From Flavimobilis soli (lineage in GTDB: Bacteria; Actinomycetota; Actinomycetes; Actinomycetales; Cellulomonadaceae), in the NCBI RefSeq assembly GCF_002564025.1, contig NZ_PDJH01000001.1, positions 620,001-684,000 on the forward strand: a stretch of DNA of 64,000 nucleotides, given 5' to 3'. Below the pieces are notes generated by a model. That model was not told where the DNA came from. It saw only the letters and a list, made by a program, of their open reading frames with translations, and made no database searches. The stretch's first letter is position 1; each line of letters begins with the position of its first letter. Shown here one piece after another: positions 35,631-44,385 of this stretch. A program made the position numbers and the translations under genes.

Positions 35631-36617
35631 TCAGAACCCGAACTGCCGCGCGACCGAGCGCAGCTGGTCTGCCGACTTCTTCAGCCCGTCGTACTCCGAG
35701 TCCGACAGCGGGATCTGGAGCGTGTCGTAGATGCCGCGCCGGCCGACGATCGACGGCACCGAGAGGCACACGTCGCCGATGCCGTAGTAGTCGTCGAGCA
35801 GCGAGGAGACCGGCAGCACCGAGTGCTCGTTGTTGAGCACAGCCTCGATGATGCGCGTGCCCGCGAGGCCGACCGCGTAGTTCGTCGCGCCCTTGCCCTC
35901 GATGATCCGGTAGGCCGAGTTGGCCACCTCGTGCGCGATCGTGGCGCGGACCTCCTCGGTCAGCGGGCCGTGCTCGCCCGAGCGGTTCCACTCGAGGAGC
36001 GGCACCGCACCGATCGAGGCGGAGTCCCACAGCGGGATCTCAGAGTCGCCGTGCTCGCCCGCGATGTACGCGTGCACGTTCTGCACCGCGACGCCGCAGT
36101 GCTCGGCGATGAGGTAGCGCAGTCGCGACGAGTCGAGCACCGTGCCCGAGCCGAACAGCTGCTGGGGCGGCAGGCCTGAGATCTTGAGCGACGCGTACGT
36201 CACGACGTCGACCGGGTTGGTCACCATGATGTAGACCGCGTTGGGCGCGACCTCGACGAGCGGCGGGAGGATGTTCTTCATCAGGCCGATCGTCGCGCCT
36301 GCCAGGTCGATCCGGCTCTGGCCGGGCTTCTGCTTCGCGCCGGCGGTCACCACGACCACGTCGGCGTCGGCGCACACCGCGATGTCGTCCGACCCGATCA
36401 CCTCGGCCTGCGGGACGAACTGGACGCCGTGCTGGAGGTCGAGCGCCTCGGCCTCGACCTTGGCCGCGTTGATGTCGTGCAGCGCGACGGTGCGAGCGGC
36501 CCCGCGCATGAGCGCGGCGTAGGCGAGCGTGGCGCCCACGGCGCCGGCACCGACGACGGCGAGCTTGGTCGTGCGGCGCGAGGGCTCGAGAGCCGGGTCA
36601 GGGGTGTGCGTTGACAT
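35631..36617 (-). CDS. ldh: L-lactate dehydrogenase
   Basis: 328 aa NAD-dependent enzyme reducing pyruvate to lactate, implying fermentative capacity. Rossmann motif LAVVGAGAVGATLAYA, VVTAGAKQKPGQSR (mobile loop Gln and Arg expected of lactate rather than malate dehydrogenase), TNPVDVVTY, DSSRLRYLIAEH, and the catalytic His in IAGEHGDSEIPLWDSA. ATG at 36617 follows CGGAGGAACG. Independent of its neighbours: convergent with lexA and about 56 bp from dinG. Confidence 0.95.
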   Translation of the reverse strand: MSTHTPDPALEPSRRTTKLAVVGAGAVGATLAYAALMRGAARTVALHDINAAKVEAEALDLQHGVQFVPQAEVIGSDDIAVCADADVVVVTAGAKQKPGQSRIDLAGATIGLMKNILPPLVEVAPNAVYIMVTNPVDVVTYASLKISGLPPQQLFGSGTVLDSSRLRYLIAEHCGVAVQNVHAYIAGEHGDSEIPLWDSASIGAVPLLEWNRSGEHGPLTEEVRATIAHEVANSAYRIIEGKGATNYAVGLAGTRIIEAVLNNEHSVLPVSSLLDDYYGIGDVCLSVPSIVGRRGIYDTLQIPLSDSEYDGLKKSADQLRSVARQFGF

Positions 36618-36673
36618 CGTTCCTCCGGTTCGGACGTCGTCGCCGCGCGAGGGCACGCGCGGCTGTCGCCAGC

Positions 36674-38800
36674 CTAGCCAGCCAGGCGACGCAGCGCCGC
36701 GACGACCGTGTTGTGGTCGCTCGTCGGCCACAACGGGGGCATCGACCTGGTCAGGAACGTGCCGTAGCGTGCCGTGTGCAGCCGCGGGTCGAGGACGGCC
36801 ACGACGCCCCGGTCGGTCGTCGAGCGCACGAGACGCCCCGCGCCCTGGGCGAGCAGGAGCGCGGCGTGGGTCGCGGAGACCTGCATGAACCCGTTGCCCC
36901 CGGCGGCGGCGACGGCCTCGGTGCGTGCCGAGCGCACCGGGTCGTCGGGGCGCGGGAACGGGATGCGGTCGATCAGGACGAGGCTGCACGCGGGGCCCGG
37001 CACGTCGACGCCCTGCCACAGCGAGAGCGTGCCGAAGAGGCACGCCTCCTCGTCCTCGGCGAACTGCTTGACGAGGGTCGGCAGCTGGTCGTCGCCCTGG
37101 CAGAGTATCGGGACGTCGAGGCGGCCGCGCATCGCCTCGGCCACGGCGTCCGCCGCGCGTCGCGACGAGAAGAGCCCGAGGGTGCGGCCGCCAGCGGCCT
37201 CGATGAGCTCGGCGACGACGTCGAGCTGCGCCTCCGTCGCCGGCTCGCGGCCCGGGGCGGGCAGGTGCTTCGCGACGTAGAGGATGCCTTGCTTCGCGTA
37301 GTCGAACGGCGTGCCGACGTCGATGCCGGACCAGCCGCGCACGGACGGCGGCTCGGGCTCGTCGCCGGACGCCGCGCCGTCCCGCGCGGTCGTCCCTGGC
37401 TCGCTGCCTGCCGGTCCGAGCAGACCGAGCGACCGCGCGACCGGCTCGAACGTGCCTCCGAGGCTCAAGGTCGCGGACGTGAAGATGCCCGTGCGCTCGG
37501 CGAGGAGGTTCGTCCGGACGAGCCCGGAGACGTTGAGGGGCGCGCTGTGCAGGCGCGTGATGCCGGAGGCGTCCCAGCCGCCGTCGGCGGAGCTGCGCGC
37601 GCTCCACAGGACGTCGTGCCCGGTCGGGTCCGCGGCCATGCCCTCGGCGACCTCGAACAGGACGAGCATCGCGGCCTGGGCGATCTTCGCGCCGCCCTCG
37701 GTCGCGTCCTTCTCGCCCGTGGCGGGCTTGAGCGCGGTGACGAGCTCTCGCGCGGCGTCGCGCACGTTCGCGACGGCGGCGCGGACGCCGTCGGGCAGGC
37801 CGCGCGGGAAGCGGCCCTCCGGGAGGTCCATGAGGGCGGCCCCGAGGTCCGCTGCAGCGCGGTCGAGGTCGGGCGTCGGCAGGCCTGCGTGCCGGCGCGC
37901 GAGACGCGCCGCGGCCTCGATCGACGCGGCGGAGAGCTCGGCGGTCGACTGGCTCGTGATGCGGTCGGCAAGCTCGTGGGCCTCGTCGACGACGAGCACG
38001 GAGTGCTCGGGCAGCACGTGCGTGCTGCCCGACGCGGCGATGCCGAGCATCGCATGGTTCGTGACGACGACGTCGGCCTCGCGGGTCTGCGCGCGCGCCT
38101 GCTCGGGGAAGCACTCGGACAGGAGCGGGCACTTCTGGCCGAGGCACTCGAGCGAGGTGACCGACACCTGGCGCCAGGCGCGGTCGGAGACGCCGGGGAC
38201 GAGGTCGTCGCGGTCGCCCGTGCCGGTCTCCTCGGCCCAGGCGCGCAGGCGCAGGATCTCGGCCCCGAGCCGGCGCACAGGCGAGGCTTCCGCGTCGTCG
38301 GCGTCAGGCTCGGCGCGCGGCTCGTCGCCCGGGAGGTCGAACAGCGTCGCACCCGGCTCGTCGGACGGATAACCGCCCGCGAGGCGGTGCTTGCAGAGGT
38401 AGTTCTGCCAGCCCTTGAGCAGCGCGACCGCGGGCTTGCGCGGCAGGTGCGGGGCGAGCGCGTCGACGACGAGCGGCAGGTCGCGCGTGAGGACCTGGCG
38501 CTGGAGCGCGAGGGTCGCGGTCGACACGACGACGCGCTCCGCGTTCTCGACGGCGTGTGAGACGACAGGGACCAGGTAGCCGAGCGACTTACCCGTTCCC
38601 GTACCTGCCTGGACGAGCAGGTGCTCGCCCGTCGCGATCGACGTCGCGACGGCACGCGCCATGTCCTGCTGCCCGTGTCGGACGCTGCCGCCGAGCGCCT
38701 CGACCGCGGTCCCGAGGAGCTTGACCGCAGCGTCCGCGGCCTGCTCCGGGGTTCCCCTGCCGGCGTGGTCGTCGGTCCTGGGGGTGTCGGTCACCGGCAC
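36674..38800 (-). CDS. dinG: DinG-type ATP-dependent DNA helicase (XPD-like)
   Basis: 708 aa SF2 helicase of the iron-sulfur DinG/XPD group acting on repair or R-loop structures. Walker A LLVQAGTGTGKSLGYL (about residue 63-78), DEAH in VLVVDEAHELADR, and four clustered Cys (NYLCKHRL, LECLGQKCPLLSEC) for a 4Fe-4S cluster. C-terminal motif VI region VRSTTDRGVVAVLDPR. No exonuclease domain. GTG at 38800 lies 38 bp after hflX on the same strand, so it is probably read through from hflX; no LexA box was seen. Confidence 0.92.
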   Translation of the reverse strand: MPVTDTPRTDDHAGRGTPEQAADAAVKLLGTAVEALGGSVRHGQQDMARAVATSIATGEHLLVQAGTGTGKSLGYLVPVVSHAVENAERVVVSTATLALQRQVLTRDLPLVVDALAPHLPRKPAVALLKGWQNYLCKHRLAGGYPSDEPGATLFDLPGDEPRAEPDADDAEASPVRRLGAEILRLRAWAEETGTGDRDDLVPGVSDRAWRQVSVTSLECLGQKCPLLSECFPEQARAQTREADVVVTNHAMLGIAASGSTHVLPEHSVLVVDEAHELADRITSQSTAELSAASIEAAARLARRHAGLPTPDLDRAAADLGAALMDLPEGRFPRGLPDGVRAAVANVRDAARELVTALKPATGEKDATEGGAKIAQAAMLVLFEVAEGMAADPTGHDVLWSARSSADGGWDASGITRLHSAPLNVSGLVRTNLLAERTGIFTSATLSLGGTFEPVARSLGLLGPAGSEPGTTARDGAASGDEPEPPSVRGWSGIDVGTPFDYAKQGILYVAKHLPAPGREPATEAQLDVVAELIEAAGGRTLGLFSSRRAADAVAEAMRGRLDVPILCQGDDQLPTLVKQFAEDEEACLFGTLSLWQGVDVPGPACSLVLIDRIPFPRPDDPVRSARTEAVAAAGGNGFMQVSATHAALLLAQGAGRLVRSTTDRGVVAVLDPRLHTARYGTFLTRSMPPLWPTSDHNTVVAALRRLAG

Positions 38801-38838
38801 ATCCTACGTGCGCGGGGCAGGCCGCGGGCGGCCCGTCC

Positions 38839-40335
38839 TCAGACCAGCGAGGCCGTCTTGAGCTCGGTCGCGAGCCCCTCCGCCGCACGGCCGCGCAGGA
38901 GCGTGCCGTCGGCCGTGTGCTCCTCGTGGTCGATCTCACCCTCGAGGTGCATCCGGTTGACGAGGTCGCCCCGCGTGTACGGCACGACGACCTCGACGGC
39001 GACGTCGGGGCGCGGCAGCGAGTCCGCGATGAGCTCGAGGAGCGCGTCGATCCCCTCGCCCGTGTGCGCCGAGACGACGATCGTGGACCGTTCCCGACCA
39101 CGGATGCGGGTGATGACCTCGGGGTCCGCGACGTCGGCCTTGTTGAGGACGATCACCTCGGGGACGTTCTCGACGCCGGGGATCTCGGAGAGGACCTCGC
39201 GGACCGCGGCGATCTGTCCCTCAGGGTCGGGGTGGGACGCGTCGACGACGTGCAGGAGCAGGTCGGCGTCGCCGACCTCCTCGAGGGTCGAGCGGAACGC
39301 CTCGACGAGCTGGTGCGGGAGCGAGCGGACGAAGCCGACGGTGTCGGCGAGCGTGTAGACGCGGCCGTCCGCGGTCTGTGCGCGGCGGACCGTCGGGTCG
39401 AGGGTCGCGAACAGCGCGTTCTCGACGAGCACGCCTGCGCCCGTGAGGGCGTTGAGGAGGCTCGACTTGCCGGCGTTCGTGTAGCCCGCGATCGCGACGG
39501 CGGGGATCGCGTTGCGACGACGGGTGGCCCGCTTGGTGACGCGCGCGGGCGCCATCGCGGCGATCTCGCGGCGCAGCTTGGCCATGCGGTCGCGGATGCG
39601 GCGACGGTCGAGCTCGATCTTCGTCTCACCGGGACCGCGCGAGCCCATGCCCGCGCCGGCGCCGCCGACCTGGCCACCGGCCTGCCGGGACATCGACTCG
39701 CCCCAGCCGCGCAGGCGCGGCAGCAGGTACTCGAGCTGCGCGAGCTCGACCTGCGCCTTGCCCTCACGGGACTTGGCGTGCTGGGCGAAGATGTCGAGGA
39801 TCAGCGCGGTCCGGTCGACGACCTTGACCTTGATGATGTCCTCGAGCGCTCGTCGCTGGGACGGGGCGAGGTCACCGTCGACGATGACCGTGTCGGCGCC
39901 GACCGCCGCGACGATGCCGGCGAGCTCGGCTGCCTTGCCCGAACCGAGGTACGTCGACGGGTCGGGGGTCTGCCTGCGCTGGAGGAGTCCGTCGAGGACC
40001 TGCGAGCCGGCCGTCTCGGCGAGGGCTGCGAGCTCGCGCAGCGACACCTCGGCGTCGGACGTGCTGCCGCCCGAGTAGACGCCGACGAGGACGACCTTCT
40101 CGAGGCGCAGCTGGCGGTACTCGACCTCCGTGACGTCCTCGAGCTCGGTCGACAGGCCGACCACCCGCTTGAGTGCGCTGCGCTCGACGAGGTCGAGCTG
40201 GTCGCCGTCGGCCGAGGTGTGGACCGTGCCTCCCGCGTCGAGCGCGGTACCCGCCCGAGCCAGCACCCGCGCGACGACGTCGTCGGCGATGTCACGCTCC
40301 TCGCGGGGCGTGGGCTCAAGGGTGGGGTTCGTCAT
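38839..40335 (-). CDS. hflX: Ribosome-dissociating GTPase HflX
   Basis: 498 aa. N-terminal HflX domain (VVLVGVYSGGSTSDAEVSL, STYLGSGKAAELAGIV), glycine-rich linker GGQVGGAGAGMGSRGPGETKIELDRRR, then the G domain: AGYTNAGKSSLLNAL (G1), DTVGFVRSLPHQLVEAF (G3), VLNKADV (G4). HflX rescues stalled ribosomes after heat or antibiotic stress; its relatives can confer macrolide tolerance. ATG at 40335 after GGAAGG; an ATG 13 codons upstream lacks a ribosome site. Confidence 0.95.
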   Translation of the reverse strand: MTNPTLEPTPREERDIADDVVARVLARAGTALDAGGTVHTSADGDQLDLVERSALKRVVGLSTELEDVTEVEYRQLRLEKVVLVGVYSGGSTSDAEVSLRELAALAETAGSQVLDGLLQRRQTPDPSTYLGSGKAAELAGIVAAVGADTVIVDGDLAPSQRRALEDIIKVKVVDRTALILDIFAQHAKSREGKAQVELAQLEYLLPRLRGWGESMSRQAGGQVGGAGAGMGSRGPGETKIELDRRRIRDRMAKLRREIAAMAPARVTKRATRRRNAIPAVAIAGYTNAGKSSLLNALTGAGVLVENALFATLDPTVRRAQTADGRVYTLADTVGFVRSLPHQLVEAFRSTLEEVGDADLLLHVVDASHPDPEGQIAAVREVLSEIPGVENVPEVIVLNKADVADPEVITRIRGRERSTIVVSAHTGEGIDALLELIADSLPRPDVAVEVVVPYTRGDLVNRMHLEGEIDHEEHTADGTLLRGRAAEGLATELKTASLV

Positions 40336-40538
40336 GTGGTGCCTTCCGTGGTGGGGTTCCGGGCGCTGCGTCATGGACGGCGCCGCCCTTCAAGGTTCCC
40401 ACGCTCGCGGGCACCGGGCGAGGGATTTCACGCAGGGCGTGAGCCACACCCGCCCGCCCGCGCGGTCCTCAAGCCTCACGTGGCGGCCGTAGGCTACTGA
40501 CGCTGGACAGTCGTCACCGACCCGCAGGAGAGCTCGAC

Positions 40539-41174
40539 GTGAGCAACGACCACTACTTCACGGCGCAGCCGGCGTCGAAGGACGAGCGCCGGCTCGTGAG
40601 CGTCCGTCTGGACGGCCGTGACGTCGAGGTCGAGACCGCTGGCGGCATCTTCTCCCCCGGTCGCCTCGACCTGGGCACGCAGGTCCTGCTGCGTTCCGTC
40701 CCGGAGCCGCCGCAGACCGGGAACCTGCTCGACGTCGGCTGCGGCTGGGGTCCCGTCGCGCTCACGCTCGCCCTGCAGGCGCCGGGGGCGGCGGTGTGGG
40801 CCGTCGACGTCAACGAGCGTGCGCTCGACCTCACGCGCCGCAACGCGGCGCGCCTCGGCCTCGAGAACGTCACCGCGTGCCGTCCCGAGGACGTGCCCGA
40901 CGACGTCCGGTTCGCAGCGCTGTGGTCGAACCCGCCGATCCGCGTCGGCAAGGACGTGCTGCACGACCTCCTGCGGACGTGGCTCCCCCGCCTCACGGAC
41001 GACGGCGTCGCGCACCTCGTGGTGCAGCGCAACCTCGGCGCCGACTCGCTGCAGGGCTGGATCGCCCGCGAGATCCGCCCGGACGTGACGCGTGCCGCGA
41101 GCGCGAAGGGGTTCCGCGTGCTGCGCGTCGGCCCTGGGACAGCCGCGGTGCCGGGGGCTACGCCGACGGAGTGA
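40539..41174 (+). CDS. RsmC/RlmG-like class I SAM methyltransferase
   Basis: 211 aa. Motif I LLDVGCGWGPVALTLAL, acidic loop AVDVNERALDLTRRNA and the N6-methyltransferase-type SNPPIRVGKDVLHDLL (NPPI) show a small rRNA-methyltransferase-like fold (MTS domain) without the N-terminal lobe of E. coli RsmC. The probable substrate is rRNA guanine, but this is inferred. GTG at 40539 after CAGGAGAGCTC. A TAGGCT at about 40488 may be its -10. Its 3' end overlaps dapF by 17 bp on the opposite strand. Confidence 0.85.
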   Translation: MSNDHYFTAQPASKDERRLVSVRLDGRDVEVETAGGIFSPGRLDLGTQVLLRSVPEPPQTGNLLDVGCGWGPVALTLALQAPGAAVWAVDVNERALDLTRRNAARLGLENVTACRPEDVPDDVRFAALWSNPPIRVGKDVLHDLLRTWLPRLTDDGVAHLVVQRNLGADSLQGWIAREIRPDVTRAASAKGFRVLRVGPGTAAVPGATPTE

Positions 41175-42096
41175 CGAGCCCGGCGCGCAGGGCGTCGAGG
41201 TCGACAGCCCCGTGCGCGACGAGCACGGCCGGGCCCGCGAGCTCGACGCGCTGCTCGGGCAGCATGCGCACCCGGACTGTCCCGCCCGGGACGTCGACGA
41301 ACCACGTGCTCGGCGCTCCGGCGCCGGCCCACGCGGCGACCGCGAGCGCGGCCGCGCACGCGCCCGTCCCGCACGAGCGGGTCTCGCCAACGCCGCGCTC
41401 GTGGACGCGCATGCGCACGTGCCCGACGGCGGTGCCGTCCGCGTCCTGCGTCTCGGCGCGCGGCACGACGTACTCGACGTTCGTCCCGGCGGGCGGCACG
41501 GGAGCGACCTCAGGGATCGTGGTGAGGTCGAGCCCGTCGAGCTCGGCGTCCGTCGCGAGGGCGACGACCGTGTGCGGGTTGCCCATGTCGACGCTCAGCG
41601 CGACGCGCACACCCTCGAGCCCGGTCGTGCGGACCTGTGCGTCGTAGCCGTCCGCGAGCGCTGCGGAGCCTCCGGGCAGGTGCCACCGCCCCATCTCGAC
41701 GGCGTAGCTGTCGCCCTCGCGGTGCACGCGACGCACCCCGGCGCGCGTGCCGATCGCGAGCTCGTGGCCGTCCGACAGGTCGACGAGGCCCAGGTGCTCG
41801 AGGAACCGCACGAAGACGCGCACGCCGTTGCCGCACATCTCCGCGATCGAGCCGTCGGCGTTGCGGTAGTCCATGAACCACCTCGCCTCGGGATCCTCGT
41901 CGAGCACGGCGCGCCCTTCCGGGAGCGCGGCGCTCGGCACGACCCGGATGAGGCCGTCGCCGCCGATGCCTGCGCGGCGGTCGGTCAGGGCGCGGACGTC
42001 GTCGGGCGTCAGGGCGAGCCGGTCGTCCGGGTCGGCGACCAGGACGAAGTCGTTCTGCGTCCCGTGCCCCTTGGAGAAGGCCAGCTGCTGCGTCAT
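41158..42096 (-). CDS. dapF: Diaminopimelate epimerase
   Basis: 312 aa cofactor-independent epimerase converting LL-DAP to meso-DAP for lysine. Both catalytic cysteines are visible: MCGNGVRVF (about residue 90) and SCGTGACAAAL (about 236); GHGTQNDFVLV and GGDGLIRV are the standard N-terminal signatures. ATG at 42096 overlaps the miaA stop (ATGA). Given the DDPH motif of MurE, its DAP may serve lysine synthesis rather than the wall directly. Confidence 0.96.
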   Translation of the reverse strand: MTQQLAFSKGHGTQNDFVLVADPDDRLALTPDDVRALTDRRAGIGGDGLIRVVPSAALPEGRAVLDEDPEARWFMDYRNADGSIAEMCGNGVRVFVRFLEHLGLVDLSDGHELAIGTRAGVRRVHREGDSYAVEMGRWHLPGGSAALADGYDAQVRTTGLEGVRVALSVDMGNPHTVVALATDAELDGLDLTTIPEVAPVPPAGTNVEYVVPRAETQDADGTAVGHVRMRVHERGVGETRSCGTGACAAALAVAAWAGAGAPSTWFVDVPGGTVRVRMLPEQRVELAGPAVLVAHGAVDLDALRAGLVTPSA

Positions 42097-43109
42097 GAGC
42101 CCAGGGTACGGCGCACCGGGACGGTGACGTCGACGGGGTCCAGGGCGCCGGCGTCCGCCCGCGCGACGACGTCGAGCGCCTGCTCGACGACGTCGGGAGC
42201 CTGCGCGTCGAGCCACACGATCCGCGGGTCGCGGCCGAACCAGCCCATCTGGCGACGGGTGAGCCTGCGGGTCGCGACGACGGTGCTCTCCTGGGCGGTC
42301 GCCTCGTCGATCTCGCCGTCGAGCATCGCGAGCACCTCCGCGTAGCCGACGGCGCGGCTCGCCGTGCGGCCCATGCCGCGCTCGCGCAGGGTGCGGACCT
42401 CGTCGACGAGACCGTCGCGCCACATACGCTCGACCCGCGCCTCGACGCGCGCGTCGAGCGCGGCGCGGTCGTGGTCGAGGCCGATCTGCACGGTCGGCAG
42501 GACGTACTCCTGGAGCGGGAGATGCGCGCTGAACGGCTCGCCCGTGATCTCGATGACCTCGAGCGCGCGCACGATGCGCTTCGTGTTGCCGGGCCCGATG
42601 CTCGCGGCGGCCTGCGGGTCGCGGCGGGTCAGCTCGTCGTGCAGGACGCGCGTGCCCTCCTGCTCGGCGCGCCGTTCGAGCGCGGCACGCACGTCGGGGT
42701 CGGTCGGCGGGAAGTCGATGTGGTCGAGCAGCGCACGCACGTAGAGGCCCGAGCCGCCCGCGACGACCGGACGGGCGCCCCGCTCGAGGACGCGTGCGAC
42801 GTCGGCCCGCGCCTCGCGCTGGAACGCCGCGACGGACGCCTCCTCCGACGGGTCGATCACGTCGAGCTGGTGGTGGGCCACCCCGCGGCGCTCCGCGACG
42901 GGCACCTTCGCCGTGCCGACGTCCATGCCTCGGTAGAGCTGGAACGCGTCCGCGTTGACGACCTCGCCCTGGGCGCCGTCGCGCTCGGCGAGCCTCAGCG
43001 CGAGCTCGATCGCGAGGTCGGACTTCCCCGTCGCCGTGGGTCCGACGACCGCGACGACGACGCGTGCTGCGGCGTCGCTCGCGGGGTCCTGTCCGTTCGT
43101 CCTGAGCAC
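42093..43109 (-). CDS. miaA: tRNA dimethylallyltransferase
   Basis: 338 aa. Prenylates A37 of tRNAs reading UNN codons, the substrate of MiaB, also encoded in this window. P-loop VVGPTATGKSDLAIEL, NADAFQLYRGMDVGTAK, HHQLDVIDPSEEASVAAF and GGSGLYVRALLDHIDF are all present. GTG at 43109 is supported by a TACCGT -10 six nt upstream (leaderless); in-frame extension further upstream overlaps the divergent YbjN gene. Confidence 0.95.
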   Translation of the reverse strand: MLRTNGQDPASDAAARVVVAVVGPTATGKSDLAIELALRLAERDGAQGEVVNADAFQLYRGMDVGTAKVPVAERRGVAHHQLDVIDPSEEASVAAFQREARADVARVLERGARPVVAGGSGLYVRALLDHIDFPPTDPDVRAALERRAEQEGTRVLHDELTRRDPQAAASIGPGNTKRIVRALEVIEITGEPFSAHLPLQEYVLPTVQIGLDHDRAALDARVEARVERMWRDGLVDEVRTLRERGMGRTASRAVGYAEVLAMLDGEIDEATAQESTVVATRRLTRRQMGWFGRDPRIVWLDAQAPDVVEQALDVVARADAGALDPVDVTVPVRRTLGS

Positions 43110-43115
43110 CCCGAC

Positions 43116-43135
43116 ACGGTACCCGAGGGTAGGGT
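43116..43135. promoter_or_regulatory. Back-to-back leaderless promoters of miaA and ybjN
   Basis: Minus strand: TACCGT (43116-43121), 6 nt, GTG of miaA. Plus strand: TAGGGT (43130-43135), 7 nt, ATG of the YbjN gene. The start codons are only 33 bp apart, so each promoter's -35 must lie in or near the other gene's start. Confidence 0.55.
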
Positions 43136-43142
43136 GACGACC

Positions 43143-43718
43143 ATGGCCTTCTGGACGCGCGACTCCCGCCGCGGGCCGTCCGAGGAGCCCGACGGCGCAG
43201 GTCAGGAGCCCTCGGCCGGCCCCGCCCTGTCCCCGCTCGACCTTCCGGACGAGCACCCCACGACGACGGACCCCGCCGTGTTCCCGCGGCCGGTCTCGAT
43301 CGACCGCGTCGCGGAGGACCTGCGCCGCCGCGGCGCCGGTTTCTCCGTCGCCGACCGCACCGGCGAGCTGACCACCCTGTGGGGCACGCGCTCGTTCGTC
43401 CTCTCGACGCTCGGCGACCCGCCCACGATCCTGCAGGTGCGCGGCCAGTGGAACCGCGAGGCGTCGATCTACCACCTCGACGACATCCTCGCGTTCTGCA
43501 ACGACTGGAACATGCAGCGCTTCTGGCCGAAGTGCTACGCCCAGGTGCGCGACGACGGCGCCGTCCTGGTCCGCGCGGAGAACGCCTACGACCTGCACGC
43601 GGGCATCAACGACGCGCAGCTCAACCAGCTCGTCAGCTCTGCGTTCGCGACGACCGCGACCTTCTTCGCCGGGCTCGACGCGCGGTTCCCCGACCCGCTC
43701 CTCGAGGCGGGCGCATGA
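43143..43718 (+). CDS. YbjN domain protein (first of two)
   Basis: 191 aa: hydrophilic N-terminal extension (1-50), then a YbjN/type III chaperone-like fold with ILQVRGQWNREASIYHLDDILAF and NMQRFWPKCYAQVRDDG. YbjN proteins are small cytoplasmic factors without an enzymatic role assigned; a stress or sensory role is suggested in E. coli. ATG at 43143, 7 nt after a -10 hexamer. The stop overlaps the next gene by 4 nt. Confidence 0.85.
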   Translation: MAFWTRDSRRGPSEEPDGAGQEPSAGPALSPLDLPDEHPTTTDPAVFPRPVSIDRVAEDLRRRGAGFSVADRTGELTTLWGTRSFVLSTLGDPPTILQVRGQWNREASIYHLDDILAFCNDWNMQRFWPKCYAQVRDDGAVLVRAENAYDLHAGINDAQLNQLVSSAFATTATFFAGLDARFPDPLLEAGA

Positions 43719-44200
43719 AGGGCCTGCCGCTGCGCCGTCGTGCGGGCGAGCCGGAGCCGTCCGGGCCTGTCCCGATCCCGTTGACGCGCGCCCGCATCGC
43801 GGCGTTCCTCGACGGCGAGGGCTACAAGCACGTCATGGACGACGACGGCGACCTCGCCGCGAGCTGGAACGGCAACCCGTTCTGGATCATCGTCTCGGGC
43901 GAGCTCGAGGAGGTCCTCCAGGTGCGGGGCCGCTGGGCGACGACGGCCCCCGTCGACGCCCGCACCTCGCTGCTGCACGTCGTCAACGGCTGGAACCGCG
44001 ACCGGTTCTGGCCCAAGGCCTACGTGCGCGAGGAGGGCGGCCGGCTCGCCCTGTACGGCGAGTGGTCGACCGACCTCGCTCACGGTGTGACCGACGACCA
44101 GCTGGCGAGGTTCGTCCTGACGGGCCTCGCGACGACGCTGCAGCTCTTCGACCACGTCGCCGCGACGCTGCCGCCGCCCGACGTTCCCGACGCGGGCTGA
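43715..44200 (+). CDS. YbjN domain protein (second of two)
   Basis: 161 aa paralogue of the preceding gene: shared layout includes VLQVRGRWATTAPVDAR, NRDRFWPKAYVREEGG and a C-terminal helix with TDDQLARFVLTGLATT. It lacks the long N-terminal extension. The ATGA overlap indicates cotranslation, and the two proteins may form a heterodimer (inference). The function is unknown. Confidence 0.85.
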   Translation: MKGLPLRRRAGEPEPSGPVPIPLTRARIAAFLDGEGYKHVMDDDGDLAASWNGNPFWIIVSGELEEVLQVRGRWATTAPVDARTSLLHVVNGWNRDRFWPKAYVREEGGRLALYGEWSTDLAHGVTDDQLARFVLTGLATTLQLFDHVAATLPPPDVPDAG

Positions 44201-44241
44201 GCCCGTTCGCGCTTCCCGGTGCGCACCGGCGTTCGGACACT

Positions 44242-44297
44242 TACCTCATGGCGCCCACCTCCTGGCGCCAACGTCCTGGCGCCGACCTCCTGGCGCC
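44242..44297. repeat. Four tandem 14-bp repeats
   Basis: Four consecutive 14-mers ending TGGCGCC (TACCTCATGGCGCC, CACCTCCTGGCGCC, AACGTCCTGGCGCC, GACCTCCTGGCGCC) between the YbjN pair and miaB. Each contains the palindrome GGCGCC. Length and spacing exclude CRISPR. The flanks 44201-44241 and 44298-44385 hold no gene. Confidence 0.75.
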
Positions 44298-44385
44298 GAG
44301 CGTCAGACGTCGGCGTGCAGGGCGGCCGAGCACCCGGCGCGGACCGTGCCGCCCTGACCCGCAGCACCGCGGGCGCTGCCGGAGG

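Noticed and set aside
44242..44297. CRISPR-like repeats
   Set aside because: 14-bp units are contiguous with no spacers and no cas genes are near.
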